Below, piece by piece: positions 1-7,591 of a stretch of 64,000 bases of DNA (position 1 is its first letter; the number at the start of each line of letters is the position of its first letter). The stretch is from positions 1,010,361-1,074,360 of the forward strand of contig NZ_BMFU01000002.1 in NCBI RefSeq assembly GCF_014639235.1, read 5' to 3'. The notes below the pieces were generated by a model. The model did not search any database. It worked only from the letters and a program-made list of their open reading frames with translations, and was not told where the DNA came from. Made by a program: the position numbers and the translations under genes. The DNA is from Paenibacillus silvae. Lineage in GTDB: Bacteria; Bacillota; Bacilli; Paenibacillales; Paenibacillaceae.

Positions 1-572
1 GCTTCAATAACAAGCAGACCGATTGGACCTGCACCGAACACTGCTGCGGTATCGCCTACTTTCAGTTTGCTCTGACGCACGGCGTGCAAAGCTACTGCGG
101 AAGGCTCCACCAAAGCTCCCTGCTCATAAGAGATTGAATCAGGAATGGGATGTACCATGTTCTCCGCTGCGGTTACATATTCGGAAAAGCCGCCTCCGCC
201 TCCGGCAAGACCTAGAAATCCCATCTTGTCGCACAGATTGTATCTGCCCTGCTTACATGCTTCACATTGACCACATGCATAGATCGGCTCCACAACGACA
301 CGATCACCGACCTGGAAACGGGTTACGCCTTCACCCACGTCAACGACTTGTCCAGAGAACTCATGCCCCATAACGATAGGTGCTTTCTCCGCTGTTAGCG
401 GATGCGGGTCTTGAGCAGGAATAAAAATAGGTCCAGCTGTGTATTCATGCAGATCGCTACCACAAATCCCGCACCATTGCACTTTTATTTTTAACTGGCC
501 TTGTTTAGGCTGAGGTTCAGCAATATTTTCCAGACGCAGATCTTTAACTCCATGCCAACGCAATGCTTTCAT
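1..572 (-). CDS. bdhA: (R,R)-butanediol dehydrogenase, 3' part missing
   Basis: This is a zinc-dependent medium-chain alcohol dehydrogenase, probably the cytoplasmic NAD-dependent enzyme that interconverts acetoin and 2,3-butanediol. The gene starts with ATG at 572 and runs off the left edge, so about the first 190 residues are visible. They start MKALRWHGVKDLRLE. They contain CGICGSDLHEY (catalytic zinc ligand region), GHEFSGQVVDVGEG, GDRVVVEP, a structural-zinc cysteine group (CGQCEACKQGRYNLC), GFLGLAGGGGGFSEY, and the start of the Rossmann motif (FGAGPIGL). The order and wording closely follow Bacillus BdhA as I remember it, but this protein keeps the four-cysteine zinc lobe. It is divergent from the LacI-type regulator at 943, and a perfect palindrome covers its predicted transcription start, so repression by that regulator is likely. 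A related sorbitol or threonine dehydrogenase-like activity cannot be excluded. Confidence 0.88.
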   Translation of the reverse strand, partial: MKALRWHGVKDLRLENIAEPQPKQGQLKIKVQWCGICGSDLHEYTAGPIFIPAQDPHPLTAEKAPIVMGHEFSGQVVDVGEGVTRFQVGDRVVVEPIYACGQCEACKQGRYNLCDKMGFLGLAGGGGGFSEYVTAAENMVHPIPDSISYEQGALVEPSAVALHAVRQSKLKVGDTAAVFGAGPIGLLVIE

Positions 573-607
573 TCAATTCATCTCCCAAATGATTTTTTCA
601 GCATATT

Positions 608-621
608 CGGAAACGTTTCCG
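608..621. promoter_or_regulatory. LacI-family operator at the bdhA promoter
   Basis: CGGAAACGTTTCCG is a perfect 14-bp palindrome of the LacI/GalR type, with a central CG. It starts right at the predicted transcription start of bdhA, where a bound repressor would block initiation. A near-identical site (one arm with a single change) sits at 908-921 ahead of the LacI-type gene. It also resembles a catabolite-responsive element, so CcpA binding is an alternative. Confidence 0.7.
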
Positions 622-628
622 TAAATTA

Positions 629-657
629 AATATGTCACATTTGAGATACGCTGTCAA
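629..657 (-). promoter_or_regulatory. Predicted sigma-A promoter of bdhA
   Basis: On the minus strand TTGACA (657-652) is followed after 17 bases by CATATT (634-629). This is a good housekeeping promoter with a consensus -35. Initiation would fall near 622, at the edge of the operator palindrome. Confidence 0.6.
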
Positions 658-854
658 ACAAATTTCCCTATAGATGTGTCGATCCTGTGAGCAAAAGCAC
701 GAATCAAACCTTGATTTAAAGCTGATTTTCTCGTTAATTTCTAACTTTGTTATGCATTTTCGTTTATTTTTGATGATTTATTAGAAAAATAAACATAAAA
801 ATGCATAAACTTACATCGTTTTCGCTTTATAAGCGGGTTGATGCTCTGTACCAA

Positions 855-863
855 TGGTATAAT
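855..863 (+). promoter_or_regulatory. Extended -10 promoter of the LacI-type gene
   Basis: TGGTATAAT gives a consensus -10 hexamer at 858-863 preceded by the TGn extension. No good -35 lies at 17 bases. The predicted start near 870 leaves about 70 bases of leader holding the second palindrome. Confidence 0.5.
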
Positions 864-907
864 CAAGTTATATGCATACCTTGCAAAACATACATAAGCC
901 GAAAATA

Positions 908-921
908 CGGAATCGTTTCCG
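908..921. promoter_or_regulatory. Second LacI-family operator, autoregulatory position
   Basis: CGGAATCGTTTCCG matches the palindrome at 608-621 in 13 of 14 positions. It lies in the leader of the LacI-type gene, 21 bases before its start, which suits autorepression. The pair of sites in one divergent intergenic region suggests one regulator controls both genes, perhaps with looping over about 300 bp (inference). Confidence 0.6.
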
Positions 922-942
922 ATGAAGTGAGGTCAACTATAA

Positions 943-1968
943 GTGAGTAAAGAACAGAAAATCACGATTAAAGATGTCGCTGAACGTGCCGGTGTAGGGA
1001 TCGCAACGGTATCCCGTGCTATCAACAATGCGGAGGGAATCAGCAGCGCAACACGAGATAAAGTGATGCGGGCTATCGAAGAGCTGGGGTTCGTGCCCAA
1101 TACCTCTGCACAGAGCCTGAAGATCCGGCAAACCCATCAGATTGCACTGGTGGTTCCCGACATCCGCAACGCCATTATTCCTGAAATCTCCTGGTCAGTT
1201 GAGCAGACTGCGAAGCAGCACGGATATCACATCGTGCAGATCAATACGGCAGGTAATGCAAGAACCGAACTTGAAACCATACGTAATATAAAAAAGCTGC
1301 ACGTGGACGGTCTTATTTTCATGCCGCTGGCCTATCCAAAGACGTTACCTGCACTAATTAACAAAGCTCCAATCCCGATCTCGATCATAAACTATGGCAA
1401 AAAACTGGAGCCAGGCATACAGGCGGACATCGTGTCCTTGTCACAGCCTGAAGGCAAGCTTGTAATGGAGCATCTGTTTAAAATCGGGCGAACCCGGATT
1501 GCTTATGCCGGTGCCCCTAAAGATATCATTGAGGAGCGCTATCGCGCTTACGAGCAGGCTGTAGGACATGTCGATATTTCACTCGTTTATTTCGGGGAAG
1601 ACTTCTCATTAGCTACGGGAGCAAGTGCTGCCGACTACTTTTACGGTTTAACCCATATGCCGGATGCGGTGTACGCCATTAATGATATGGTTGCCATCGG
1701 GCTTGTGAATCGCTTCAAGGAACTGGGCGTGCGTGTGCCCGAAGATGTTGCTGTGGTGGGCGTTGATAACAATCAATGGACGACGGTTTCCTCACCTCAG
1801 ATCAGCTCTGTATCCATTATGGGTGAAGAAGTGTCTCGGCTCGCCACGGAGCTGCTGCTCAAACGCATTCGCGAGATGAGCACGGCGGATTATGAGCACA
1901 TTCAGTTTGAACCACGTCTGATTGTCCGCCAGTCCAGCGTAGCCATGATTCGCTCCTCATCACGCTGA
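943..1968 (+). CDS. LacI/GalR-family transcriptional regulator
   Basis: This is a 341-residue DNA-binding repressor of the LacI family. The N-terminal helix-turn-helix and hinge helix are clear (ITIKDVAERAGVGIATVSRAINN, residues 7-29). A periplasmic-binding-protein-like sensor domain follows (IALVVPDIRNAIIPEI from about residue 67, and the late VAVVGVDNNQWTTVSSP motif). The start is GTG at 943 with a TGAGG Shine-Dalgarno about 10 bases upstream. The gene is divergent from bdhA and the 370-bp space holds two matching palindromes, so it probably controls bdhA and itself. The effector cannot be read from sequence; a sugar or acetoin/butanediol-related signal is only a guess. A strong terminator follows. 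Confidence 0.9.
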   Translation: MSKEQKITIKDVAERAGVGIATVSRAINNAEGISSATRDKVMRAIEELGFVPNTSAQSLKIRQTHQIALVVPDIRNAIIPEISWSVEQTAKQHGYHIVQINTAGNARTELETIRNIKKLHVDGLIFMPLAYPKTLPALINKAPIPISIINYGKKLEPGIQADIVSLSQPEGKLVMEHLFKIGRTRIAYAGAPKDIIEERYRAYEQAVGHVDISLVYFGEDFSLATGASAADYFYGLTHMPDAVYAINDMVAIGLVNRFKELGVRVPEDVAVVGVDNNQWTTVSSPQISSVSIMGEEVSRLATELLLKRIREMSTADYEHIQFEPRLIVRQSSVAMIRSSSR

Positions 1969-1990
1969 AGGACCGTTTCAATACCAAGCA

Positions 1991-2038
1991 AAAAGGTGCT
2001 AACAAGTCAGTGCAGCGACCTGACCAAGCACCTTTTTT
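1991..2038 (+). terminator. Rho-independent terminator of the LacI-type gene
   Basis: AGGTGCT and AGCACCT form the outer stem, an inner GTCAG/CTGAC pair extends it, and a run of six T follows. It lies just after the regulator's stop codon. Confidence 0.85.
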
Positions 2039-2100
2039 GCATTGCATTTAAGGTTCCGCCGAATAACTCTACCATATCTGCTTTTAATACAATGGGTTTA

Positions 2101-2187
2101 GATCGATTGAGTTAGATCGTTTTAGTTAGATTGATTGAGCTAGATTAATTGAGTTAGATAGAGCGAGTTAGATGTTAGATGTAGTTA
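2101..2187. repeat. 14-bp tandem repeat array
   Basis: Five consecutive 14-bp units follow the pattern GATNNNTTGAGTTA: GATCGATTGAGTTA, GATCGTTTTAGTTA, GATTGATTGAGCTA, GATTAATTGAGTTA, GATAGAGCGAGTTA. Shortened 7- and 10-bp units then follow. The array lies in the space between the LacI terminator and the small membrane protein gene. No function is apparent. Confidence 0.8.
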
Positions 2188-2259
2188 TTAATTGGGGGCA
2201 TTAATTTGGGCCATTACCATTAATTTTGTAATTAAAGTCTTCGTGTAATCATCTTCATT

Positions 2260-2526
2260 TCAACTAGATAGAAATATAATGCCTTTAATCAGGAGAGCTG
2301 TTAGCACTGCTGCAAGCATTATTTTGCCAACCACTCGAAGCTTATTAATAAATAAATCCATCTTGGAATGATTGGTATGAAACAAGGATGTAGCTACCGC
2401 TATCAAAGCAAGCGTGCCGCCGCTAATAAGACAATATCCAACGATGTGGAGACCACTTCTTGTCATCAGCAAAATGCTCAACAGGTAAAAACCTATCAGA
2501 TAGATCCGATCCATGGTAAGCTTCAT
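2260..2526 (-). CDS. Small multi-pass membrane protein, unknown function
   Basis: This 88-residue protein is mostly hydrophobic. It has probable membrane segments around residues 7-20, 27-47 and 64-86, with a short hydrophilic link (FHTNHSKMDLFINK). I do not recognise the family. The start is ATG at 2526 with GGGGAG about 11 bases upstream, which supports a real gene rather than a chance frame. It stands alone: repeats lie downstream (the 14-bp array) and upstream (degenerate repeats at 2733-2873). No operon partner is visible. Confidence 0.55.
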   Translation of the reverse strand: MKLTMDRIYLIGFYLLSILLMTRSGLHIVGYCLISGGTLALIAVATSLFHTNHSKMDLFINKLRVVGKIMLAAVLTALLIKGIIFLSS

Positions 2527-2732
2527 TCTTCACACTCCCCTTTCCTGGTTCATACGTTTTCAGGACGGGAAGGTTGTATTTTTTCCATATTGATTTATGT
2601 TTTTGGGTAATGTTAATTTAATCTTAGTATGGACAGCTGAAATTATCCAGTAAGGCATTAGGCCCAGACGTGGTATGCTGCTCGGTTGTGATGCCATGCT
2701 GAAATTCAAGTAAATTACTTGATGTAGACATG

Positions 2733-2873
2733 TACTTCGATGATGCAGTCCATTACTGATATTCAATGCAGGCATGACTTTGATGGAGTTCACTACTGCA
2801 ACGATCAGAGAGACTTCGATGGAGTCCATCACTGCAATTCGATGCAAACATGACTTCGATGAAGCATATTACT
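2733..2873. repeat. Degenerate direct repeats around an ACTTCGATGGAGTCCATTACTGC motif
   Basis: A block close to acttcgatggagtccattac occurs four times, beginning near 2733, 2778, 2813 and 2853, at 35-45 bp spacing. Substitutions are scattered between copies. The block fills the gap between the small membrane protein and the SRPBCC gene. An open frame across it on the minus strand (2560-2847) is judged to be chance. Confidence 0.6.
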
Positions 2874-2901
2874 CTTGTGCAACGCAATCATCCAATGTAG
2901 A

Positions 2902-3357
2902 TTAGCGCTCAAGCATTGATTTAAGCTTCTCATTGCGACTTTCCAGAAAAGCCTGCATATATCTTTTCAGAATAAGCCTTTCTACAGTCCATCCGAGGAC
3001 TCCCAGCGGCGCCTCAAATCGCAGTGTGTCTCTCATACAAGTCTCTTGTTCCCCGCACACGCTGAAATGATGCTCATGACTCATGCTCTTGAACGCCCCC
3101 CTCTCCATCTGATCAACAAACAGATAAGGGCGATCATACGCTGTGATCCGTGAGGTTAACGTTTGCCTCACTCCAAAATGCACAGCCTCAAAGGTCACCG
3201 TATCTCCATGACCAATCATGCCGCTGGTGACACCAGCTATCGCTCGTTCTTGCGTATGCTTCCATACCGTTCGGGTATGTAAATCGATATCACGTGCGAT
3301 ATCGAAACAGCGTTCGATCGGTGCATTTATACGGGTCACAGTGGTCACTTCGATCAT
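2902..3357 (-). CDS. SRPBCC-family (START/polyketide cyclase-like) protein
   Basis: This 151-residue protein has the layout of a small SRPBCC ligand-binding fold: an N-terminal strand with INAPIERCFDIARDIDLHTRT, mid strands (DTVTFEAVHFGVRQTLTSRI), MRDTLRFEAPLGVLG, and a long C-terminal helix (LILKRYMQAFLESRNEKLKSML). Members bind lipids or other hydrophobic ligands, or act as cell-division-inhibitor-like proteins; nothing here fixes the ligand. The start was set at ATG 3357 (MIEVTTV) because GAGGAG sits about 8 bases upstream. An in-frame ATG at 3402 has no such site. The first intergenic repeat element lies just upstream. Confidence 0.75.
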   Translation of the reverse strand: MIEVTTVTRINAPIERCFDIARDIDLHTRTVWKHTQERAIAGVTSGMIGHGDTVTFEAVHFGVRQTLTSRITAYDRPYLFVDQMERGAFKSMSHEHHFSVCGEQETCMRDTLRFEAPLGVLGWTVERLILKRYMQAFLESRNEKLKSMLER

Positions 3358-3420
3358 TAGCAAACACTCCTCTGTTCCATGTCTATTCCATGATTGTCTC
3401 ACGTGAGCCGGGTCTCCTGA

Positions 3421-3616
3421 TTGTAACGATCCCAGGACCCTTATTCCACCGAAAAAGGCAGTTTTTGAATTCTAACGAATCACAGGAACGTTATTTCGTT
3501 GTTTTGATGTGTAAAACGCTGTTTTTTCATGATTCCGCATAAAATAGCGCATCTGAGATTCGTTAGAATTTTATCGACCTGAAATCAGGTCAAATAGGGC
3601 TTCTGGGAATCGTTAG
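3421..3616. repeat. Intergenic ~200-bp repeat element, copy 1
   Basis: The element contains four versions of one ~25-bp motif. Two are forward (3421-3445 and 3471-3495, pattern CTAACGATTCNCAGAANC then CTTATT). Two are inverted (3541-3567 and 3592-3616, AAATAGGGC then TTCTGGGAATCGTTAG). The same > > < < arrangement recurs at 30123-30324 and 44188-44382. Between the second and third motifs lie A/T-rich runs with GAAAAA or CAAAAA. No reading frame is conserved, so it looks like a non-coding, foldable repeat. The rest of the 3358-3777 gap shows nothing else. Confidence 0.8.
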
Positions 3617-3777
3617 GAATCGCGGACACATTCGATCTTAGTTTCAATGAGCCACCTTGGGACCTGTTGGATATATGTCAAGAAAGTAGACACTACGCTA
3701 CGGATTTGTCCGTAAATTTCATTAATCAGCGTGCACTATTTCCCGTTTACAGCTTGTGATGCAGGCTCTTCAACAAA

Positions 3778-4359
3778 CTATTTTAGTACAGACATTGCTG
3801 CCTTAATGCTTTGCTCTACAAATTGACGATCCGGGCCTGATTTCATCAATACCGTTATCCCAATTATCGACACCACCAGTGATTGCGCCACAAGACCTAC
3901 ATTGATGTCCCCTGCCAGTTCTCCGCTTCGCTGCCCTCTTTCGATAACCTCTCTGAAAATAACTGCCAGGTACATCTGATGCTCTCGTGTTAAGACCGCA
4001 AATTTGGGATCATGAGGAGCCAGTTCCACCATCGTGTTAATACAAAAACACCCGTAAGCAGGATTACCCGCTCCTCCTTTTGCTGCAATCCACTCAAAAA
4101 TCTCTTGCACAGCTTCTCTGACGGAGTCCCCCTGACCCAGCCGCGCTCTAATCTCTGCCGCATGAAAGGTTGTATATCTACGGAGTACATGTTCAAACAA
4201 CTCCTTTTTATCTCCAAACGCCGCATACAAGCTGGGCCGCTGAATCCCCATCGCCGTAGTTAAATCTGTAAGCGATGTCGCTTCGAATCCTTTAACCCAG
4301 AATACGTGCATGGCAGCATCAAGCGCCTTATCTGTGTCGAATTCCCGTTTTCTAACCAT
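3778..4359 (-). CDS. TetR/AcrR-family transcriptional regulator
   Basis: This 193-residue repressor has a TetR N-terminal helix-turn-helix (residues 10-50; ATSLTDLTTAMGIQRPSLYAAFGDKKELFEHVL). An all-helical ligand domain follows, with the GCFCINTMVELAPHDP stretch typical of the YcdC/AefR-like C-terminal family. ATG at 4359 is preceded by a G-rich site (GGGGCGG). It is divergent from the MFS transporter at 4802, the usual arrangement of an efflux pump and its ligand-responsive repressor. A TACTGTTC element just upstream of it and another in the transporter promoter are candidate binding sites. Confidence 0.88.
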   Translation of the reverse strand: MVRKREFDTDKALDAAMHVFWVKGFEATSLTDLTTAMGIQRPSLYAAFGDKKELFEHVLRRYTTFHAAEIRARLGQGDSVREAVQEIFEWIAAKGGAGNPAYGCFCINTMVELAPHDPKFAVLTREHQMYLAVIFREVIERGQRSGELAGDINVGLVAQSLVVSIIGITVLMKSGPDRQFVEQSIKAAMSVLK

Positions 4360-4380
4360 AACACCGCCCCTTTATTTATC

Positions 4381-4389
4381 GAACAGTAC
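4381..4389. promoter_or_regulatory. Candidate TetR-regulator half-site near its own start
   Basis: GAACAGTAC (minus strand GTACTGTTC) lies 21 bases ahead of the TetR-type gene. It shares TACTGTTC with the site in the MFS promoter at 4765-4776. The shared octamer is seen; binding is inferred. Confidence 0.4.
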
Positions 4390-4718
4390 AATAACAGTTT
4401 AACTCAACATTCGCAAAAATCAAAATAGAAATCCATCATCATCACATGTCAGAATCTATCCTTCTACCCCAAATAAGCTCGCTCATCCTTATGTAACGGT
4501 AATTCAAACCTGTTTTTTTCATTCAGCCTCAATTTCACTCATTTTTATTCATTTTCAATGATTTTCTCATTTTTATGACACGATCTCATTTATACTCATG
4601 TTTACTCATCTCAAATCAGTTCTCCTTTCCTCTAATTTTTTCTCATGTTCCCCACCTCGCCACCAAATTTATCACCTCTAAATATTTAGTCCAACAGCAC
4701 ACTCTAGAAATTCCTTCA

Positions 4719-4776
4719 TTGACATTTTTGGCGAAAAAATATATTGTTAATTCCAATTATAATATACTGTTCAGTA
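4719..4776 (+). promoter_or_regulatory. MFS promoter with candidate TetR operator
   Basis: TTGACA (4719-4724), a 17-base spacer and TATTGT (4742-4747) form a promoter. TATAAT at 4758-4763 is an alternative -10. The inverted repeat TACTGTTCAGTA (4765-4776) lies just downstream, where a repressor would block early transcription. The 4450-4690 stretch before it is T-rich with many CTCATTT-like repeats and no gene. Confidence 0.5.
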
Positions 4777-4801
4777 CAAAATAGAAAGGCAGGCTGTTCG
4801 A

Positions 4802-6016
4802 ATGCACACCTCTCTTCAGAATTCACAATTGTCCACACCAAAGAAACAGGGCATAACCAACACACTTGCTTGGGTATTTGCGGTCTGCAGCGGTCTGTCC
4901 GTTGCCAATATCTATTATGCGCAGCCCTTGCTGGACTCCATCGCACAGGAATTTGATCTGTCTACCGGAGTGATCGGCATCGTAATTACGGTTACCCAGA
5001 TTTGTTATGCCCTCGGTCTGCTACTGCTTGTACCGCTTGGCGACCTCATTCATCGCCGTAAACTGATCATTGTGCAAATGTCTCTTTCGGCTGCTGCATT
5101 ATTAGGCGCAGGTACTGCTGCCTCACATTCTGTTCTGTTCACAGCGCTTGCCGCAGTCGGTTTATTCGCCGTTATTACCCAAACATTTGTTGCGTATGCA
5201 GCCCATCTGTCTGCCGATTCTGAGCGGGGAGCTATCGTAGGCCGGGTGACCAGCGCCATAGTTATCGGCATTTTGCTCGCAAGAACCGTGGCAGGTGTAA
5301 TGAATGACTGGCTTGGCTGGAAATCCGTTTATTTATTGTCAGCCAGTCTGACTTTCATCAGTGTTGTCGTATTGATTCGCATGCTCCCTCGGCAATCCTT
5401 CAGCCAGCCCAAGCTCAGCTACTTGCAGCTGCTTCGTTCCACCCTGCGACTGTATGCAGAGTTGCGTATACTTCGCGTGCGCGGACTGCTTGCCATGTTT
5501 ATATTTGCGGCGTTCAGCATTTTATGGACTTCCATCGTGCTGCCGCTCAGCGCACCACCGTTGTCGTTATCACACACTTCTATAGGGGCTCTGGGCTTTG
5601 CCGGTATTGCTGGCGCACTCGCTGCCGCAAGTGCAGGGAAACAAGCCGATCGTGGATATGGTCAGAGAACAACAGGCATTTCACTCATTATTTTAGTTTT
5701 GTCCTGGGCATGTATCGGATTGTTACACACTTCATTGTGGTTCCTCATCGTTGGCATTATTTTACTCGACCTTGCTGTCCAGGCTGTACATGTCACCAAT
5801 CAGAGCATGATCTACCGGGTGAGACCCGAAGCCCAAAGTCGTTTGACTGCATCCTATATGATCTTTTATTCCATCGGCAGTGCGGGCGGCTCCATCGCAT
5901 CCACTCAAGTATATGCACGTGCAGGCTGGACAGGTGTATGCTGGCTGGGTGCAGGAATTAGCGCAATAGCTCTACTGATATGGCTCGTGGATCGAAAGAC
6001 GGATCACCTTGCATAA
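4802..6016 (+). CDS. MFS efflux transporter, 12 membrane segments
   Basis: This 404-residue protein is a major facilitator superfamily permease, probably a drug/proton or small-molecule exporter of the YgaY-like arabinose-efflux group. After a short polar N-terminus it shows about twelve hydrophobic segments. The MFS loop signature is at about residues 79-88 (LGDLIHRRKL), and ANIYYAQPLLDSIA in the first segment is common in this subgroup. Start ATG 4802 has AAAGGCAGG ahead. It is divergent from a TetR-type gene, whose candidate operator lies in this promoter, suggesting induction by the exported compound. The substrate is unknown. Confidence 0.88.
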   Translation: MHTSLQNSQLSTPKKQGITNTLAWVFAVCSGLSVANIYYAQPLLDSIAQEFDLSTGVIGIVITVTQICYALGLLLLVPLGDLIHRRKLIIVQMSLSAAALLGAGTAASHSVLFTALAAVGLFAVITQTFVAYAAHLSADSERGAIVGRVTSAIVIGILLARTVAGVMNDWLGWKSVYLLSASLTFISVVVLIRMLPRQSFSQPKLSYLQLLRSTLRLYAELRILRVRGLLAMFIFAAFSILWTSIVLPLSAPPLSLSHTSIGALGFAGIAGALAAASAGKQADRGYGQRTTGISLIILVLSWACIGLLHTSLWFLIVGIILLDLAVQAVHVTNQSMIYRVRPEAQSRLTASYMIFYSIGSAGGSIASTQVYARAGWTGVCWLGAGISAIALLIWLVDRKTDHLA

Positions 6017-6065
6017 CCCTCCACATGAAGTGCATGAATAATGTATAACAAAACAAAACAGACCA

Positions 6066-6099
6066 AACAAGCCTCTTATCGAATGACAAGAGGCTTGTT
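6066..6099. terminator. Bidirectional terminator between MFS and HD-GYP genes
   Basis: AACAAGCCTCTT and AAGAGGCTTGTT form a perfect 12-bp stem around a 10-base loop. It lies between converging genes. The T content after the stem is better on the minus strand. Confidence 0.75.
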
Positions 6100-6163
6100 A
6101 ACATCATTTATTTGATTGAACACGTCATTGCAGACGTTACGGAACACGCTATTGAAGCGTTAC

Positions 6164-7276
6164 TTAGATCAACAGCTCATTGATGGACAGAGAACGTTCC
6201 TTGGACAGATCGCGGTACTCCTCCGACTCCACTTTAATCAGCGGTTTGAAAATGTCGGAAGCATTGTTCATGACAATGACACCTTTTTCTCCATTGCTAA
6301 GCAGCACCTGTTTGCCAATAAAGTTAGGCAGCAAATGCTGCATCAACGCCTGAACCGCCTTCTCGTTTAATTTACCAAAGCCCATTGCGTAAATATCTCT
6401 AAGATTGTTAATCAGGTTCGGATTACTTGCTCCATGATTACCGGAACGCATGCCAATATAAATATCTGCTACGGAGACGATTTGAGTATACGGATGAATC
6501 TCTCCTTTTCCAAGCTGCATCGGATATCCTGATCCGTCTTCCCGCTCATGATGCTGCAACGCTACCAGAGCAGTCGCTTCATCTGTCATGGAGTTTTTGA
6601 TAATCTCATGCCCATATATCGTGTGACGCTGCAGTTCAAGCTGCTCCTCTGGCGTCAAAGGCTCTGTTTTATTGCGAATCCGATGGGAGACTTTACATTT
6701 TCCGATGTCATGCAAATAACCCCCGCGGCTGATCTTATAGCTTTCGGCCTGGGAATACCCCATCCAGTTTGCGATATAAAAGGATAACAGACCTACCTGA
6801 ATGGAATGGGTGTAGTTGTTCACGTCATCCCGCTCCAGCATCATCAGGAGATGCACGACGTCCTTTTGCTCATCAAGTCCTTCGACCATTGGCTGCAGTG
6901 CATCATCGACCATTGTTGCGTTAAACTTGCCTACAGTCAGCGCTTCCAGAAACGCATTTTGATAATTATGTACAGTCTGAAGGAATTGGGGCTTCATTTC
7001 CTCTTCAGGAGGTTGCTCTTTACTGCTCGTGCCGGTGCTGGTGCTTGTACTGCTTGATCCAGCTGCATGTTTTAATGAAGCTGCGAAAAATTCCGCTTCG
7101 CTGATCTCTTCATCGCGCAGTTCGATATCTACGTAATCTACCCGATGCTGCATAAGCAAGGTAATATCCTCGCTGCGAATGACAGTCCCCTTTCCGAGAA
7201 TGTGCAACCCTGCATCGCTGAACGTATCTGCTGTCAGACGGTCCCCGTCCTGCAGGTTCATAATATGGATTCTCAA
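6164..7276 (-). CDS. HD-GYP domain cyclic-di-GMP phosphodiesterase
   Basis: This 370-residue cytoplasmic protein ends in an HD-GYP domain, which hydrolyses c-di-GMP. The catalytic hallmarks are visible: HDIGK (about residue 190), HTIYGHEII, HHEREDGSGYP (about 245) and the VADIY helix. The N-terminal 100 residues are a small partner domain (MNLQDGDRLTADTFSDAGLHILGKGTVI), followed by a Ser/Thr-rich linker (SSSTSTSTGTSS). There is no receiver domain and no membrane segment. The start is TTG at 7276, chosen because AGGGGGAG precedes it at 6-7 bases. It stands alone. Two GGDEF proteins near the right end of the window make the opposite reaction plausible for this cell, but they are over 50 kb away. 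Confidence 0.88.
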   Translation of the reverse strand: MRIHIMNLQDGDRLTADTFSDAGLHILGKGTVIRSEDITLLMQHRVDYVDIELRDEEISEAEFFAASLKHAAGSSSTSTSTGTSSKEQPPEEEMKPQFLQTVHNYQNAFLEALTVGKFNATMVDDALQPMVEGLDEQKDVVHLLMMLERDDVNNYTHSIQVGLLSFYIANWMGYSQAESYKISRGGYLHDIGKCKVSHRIRNKTEPLTPEEQLELQRHTIYGHEIIKNSMTDEATALVALQHHEREDGSGYPMQLGKGEIHPYTQIVSVADIYIGMRSGNHGASNPNLINNLRDIYAMGFGKLNEKAVQALMQHLLPNFIGKQVLLSNGEKGVIVMNNASDIFKPLIKVESEEYRDLSKERSLSINELLI

Positions 7277-7443
7277 TCGGAACTCCCCCTGAACACATGA
7301 TTATAGTTAACAGCTCCCGGATGGAACGGGGCCAAGACATACCTATACTTCTTAATATCGTTTAAATTCCAGCTTTTTTACATAGTCCAAACGACCTTAA
7401 TCATATAGGCAAATATGAATAACTAAGACTTTATCCTTATAGG

Positions 7444-7458
7444 TAAAACGTCGTTTTA
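7444..7458. promoter_or_regulatory. Palindrome upstream of the HD-GYP gene
   Basis: TAAAACG-T-CGTTTTA is a perfect 7-bp inverted repeat in the 315-bp gap between the HD-GYP gene and ubiD's 3' end. It lies about 170 bp ahead of the HD-GYP start. It could be an operator; nothing else in the gap stands out apart from the ubiD terminator. Confidence 0.3.
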
Positions 7459-7523
7459 TCCCGGTTATTTACACACAGAAGGAGGTTTCTTCTCATTTTC
7501 AAGCTCTCTGCGGCATAAATCCA

Positions 7524-7558
7524 TAAAAAAAGGAAGCCCAAACCTGGTTTGGACTCCT
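7524..7558 (-). terminator. Terminator of the UbiD-family gene
   Basis: On the minus strand GGAGTCCAAACC pairs with GGTTTGGGCTTCC and is followed by seven T. It lies 34 bases after the UbiD stop codon. Confidence 0.8.
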
Positions 7559-7591
7559 CTGTAAATGCACTGCACTGCCTGATATACAAAA

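Noticed and set aside
608..621. Pure CcpA catabolite-responsive element
   Set aside because: Possible, but the second matching site in front of the adjacent LacI-type gene makes the local regulator the better candidate.
2560..2847. 95-codon minus-strand frame over the degenerate repeats
   Set aside because: It lies across repeats, lacks a ribosome-binding site and has no recognisable protein features.
4575..4784. 69-codon plus-strand frame before the MFS gene
   Set aside because: It runs through T-rich repeats and the MFS promoter, and no ribosome-binding site precedes it.
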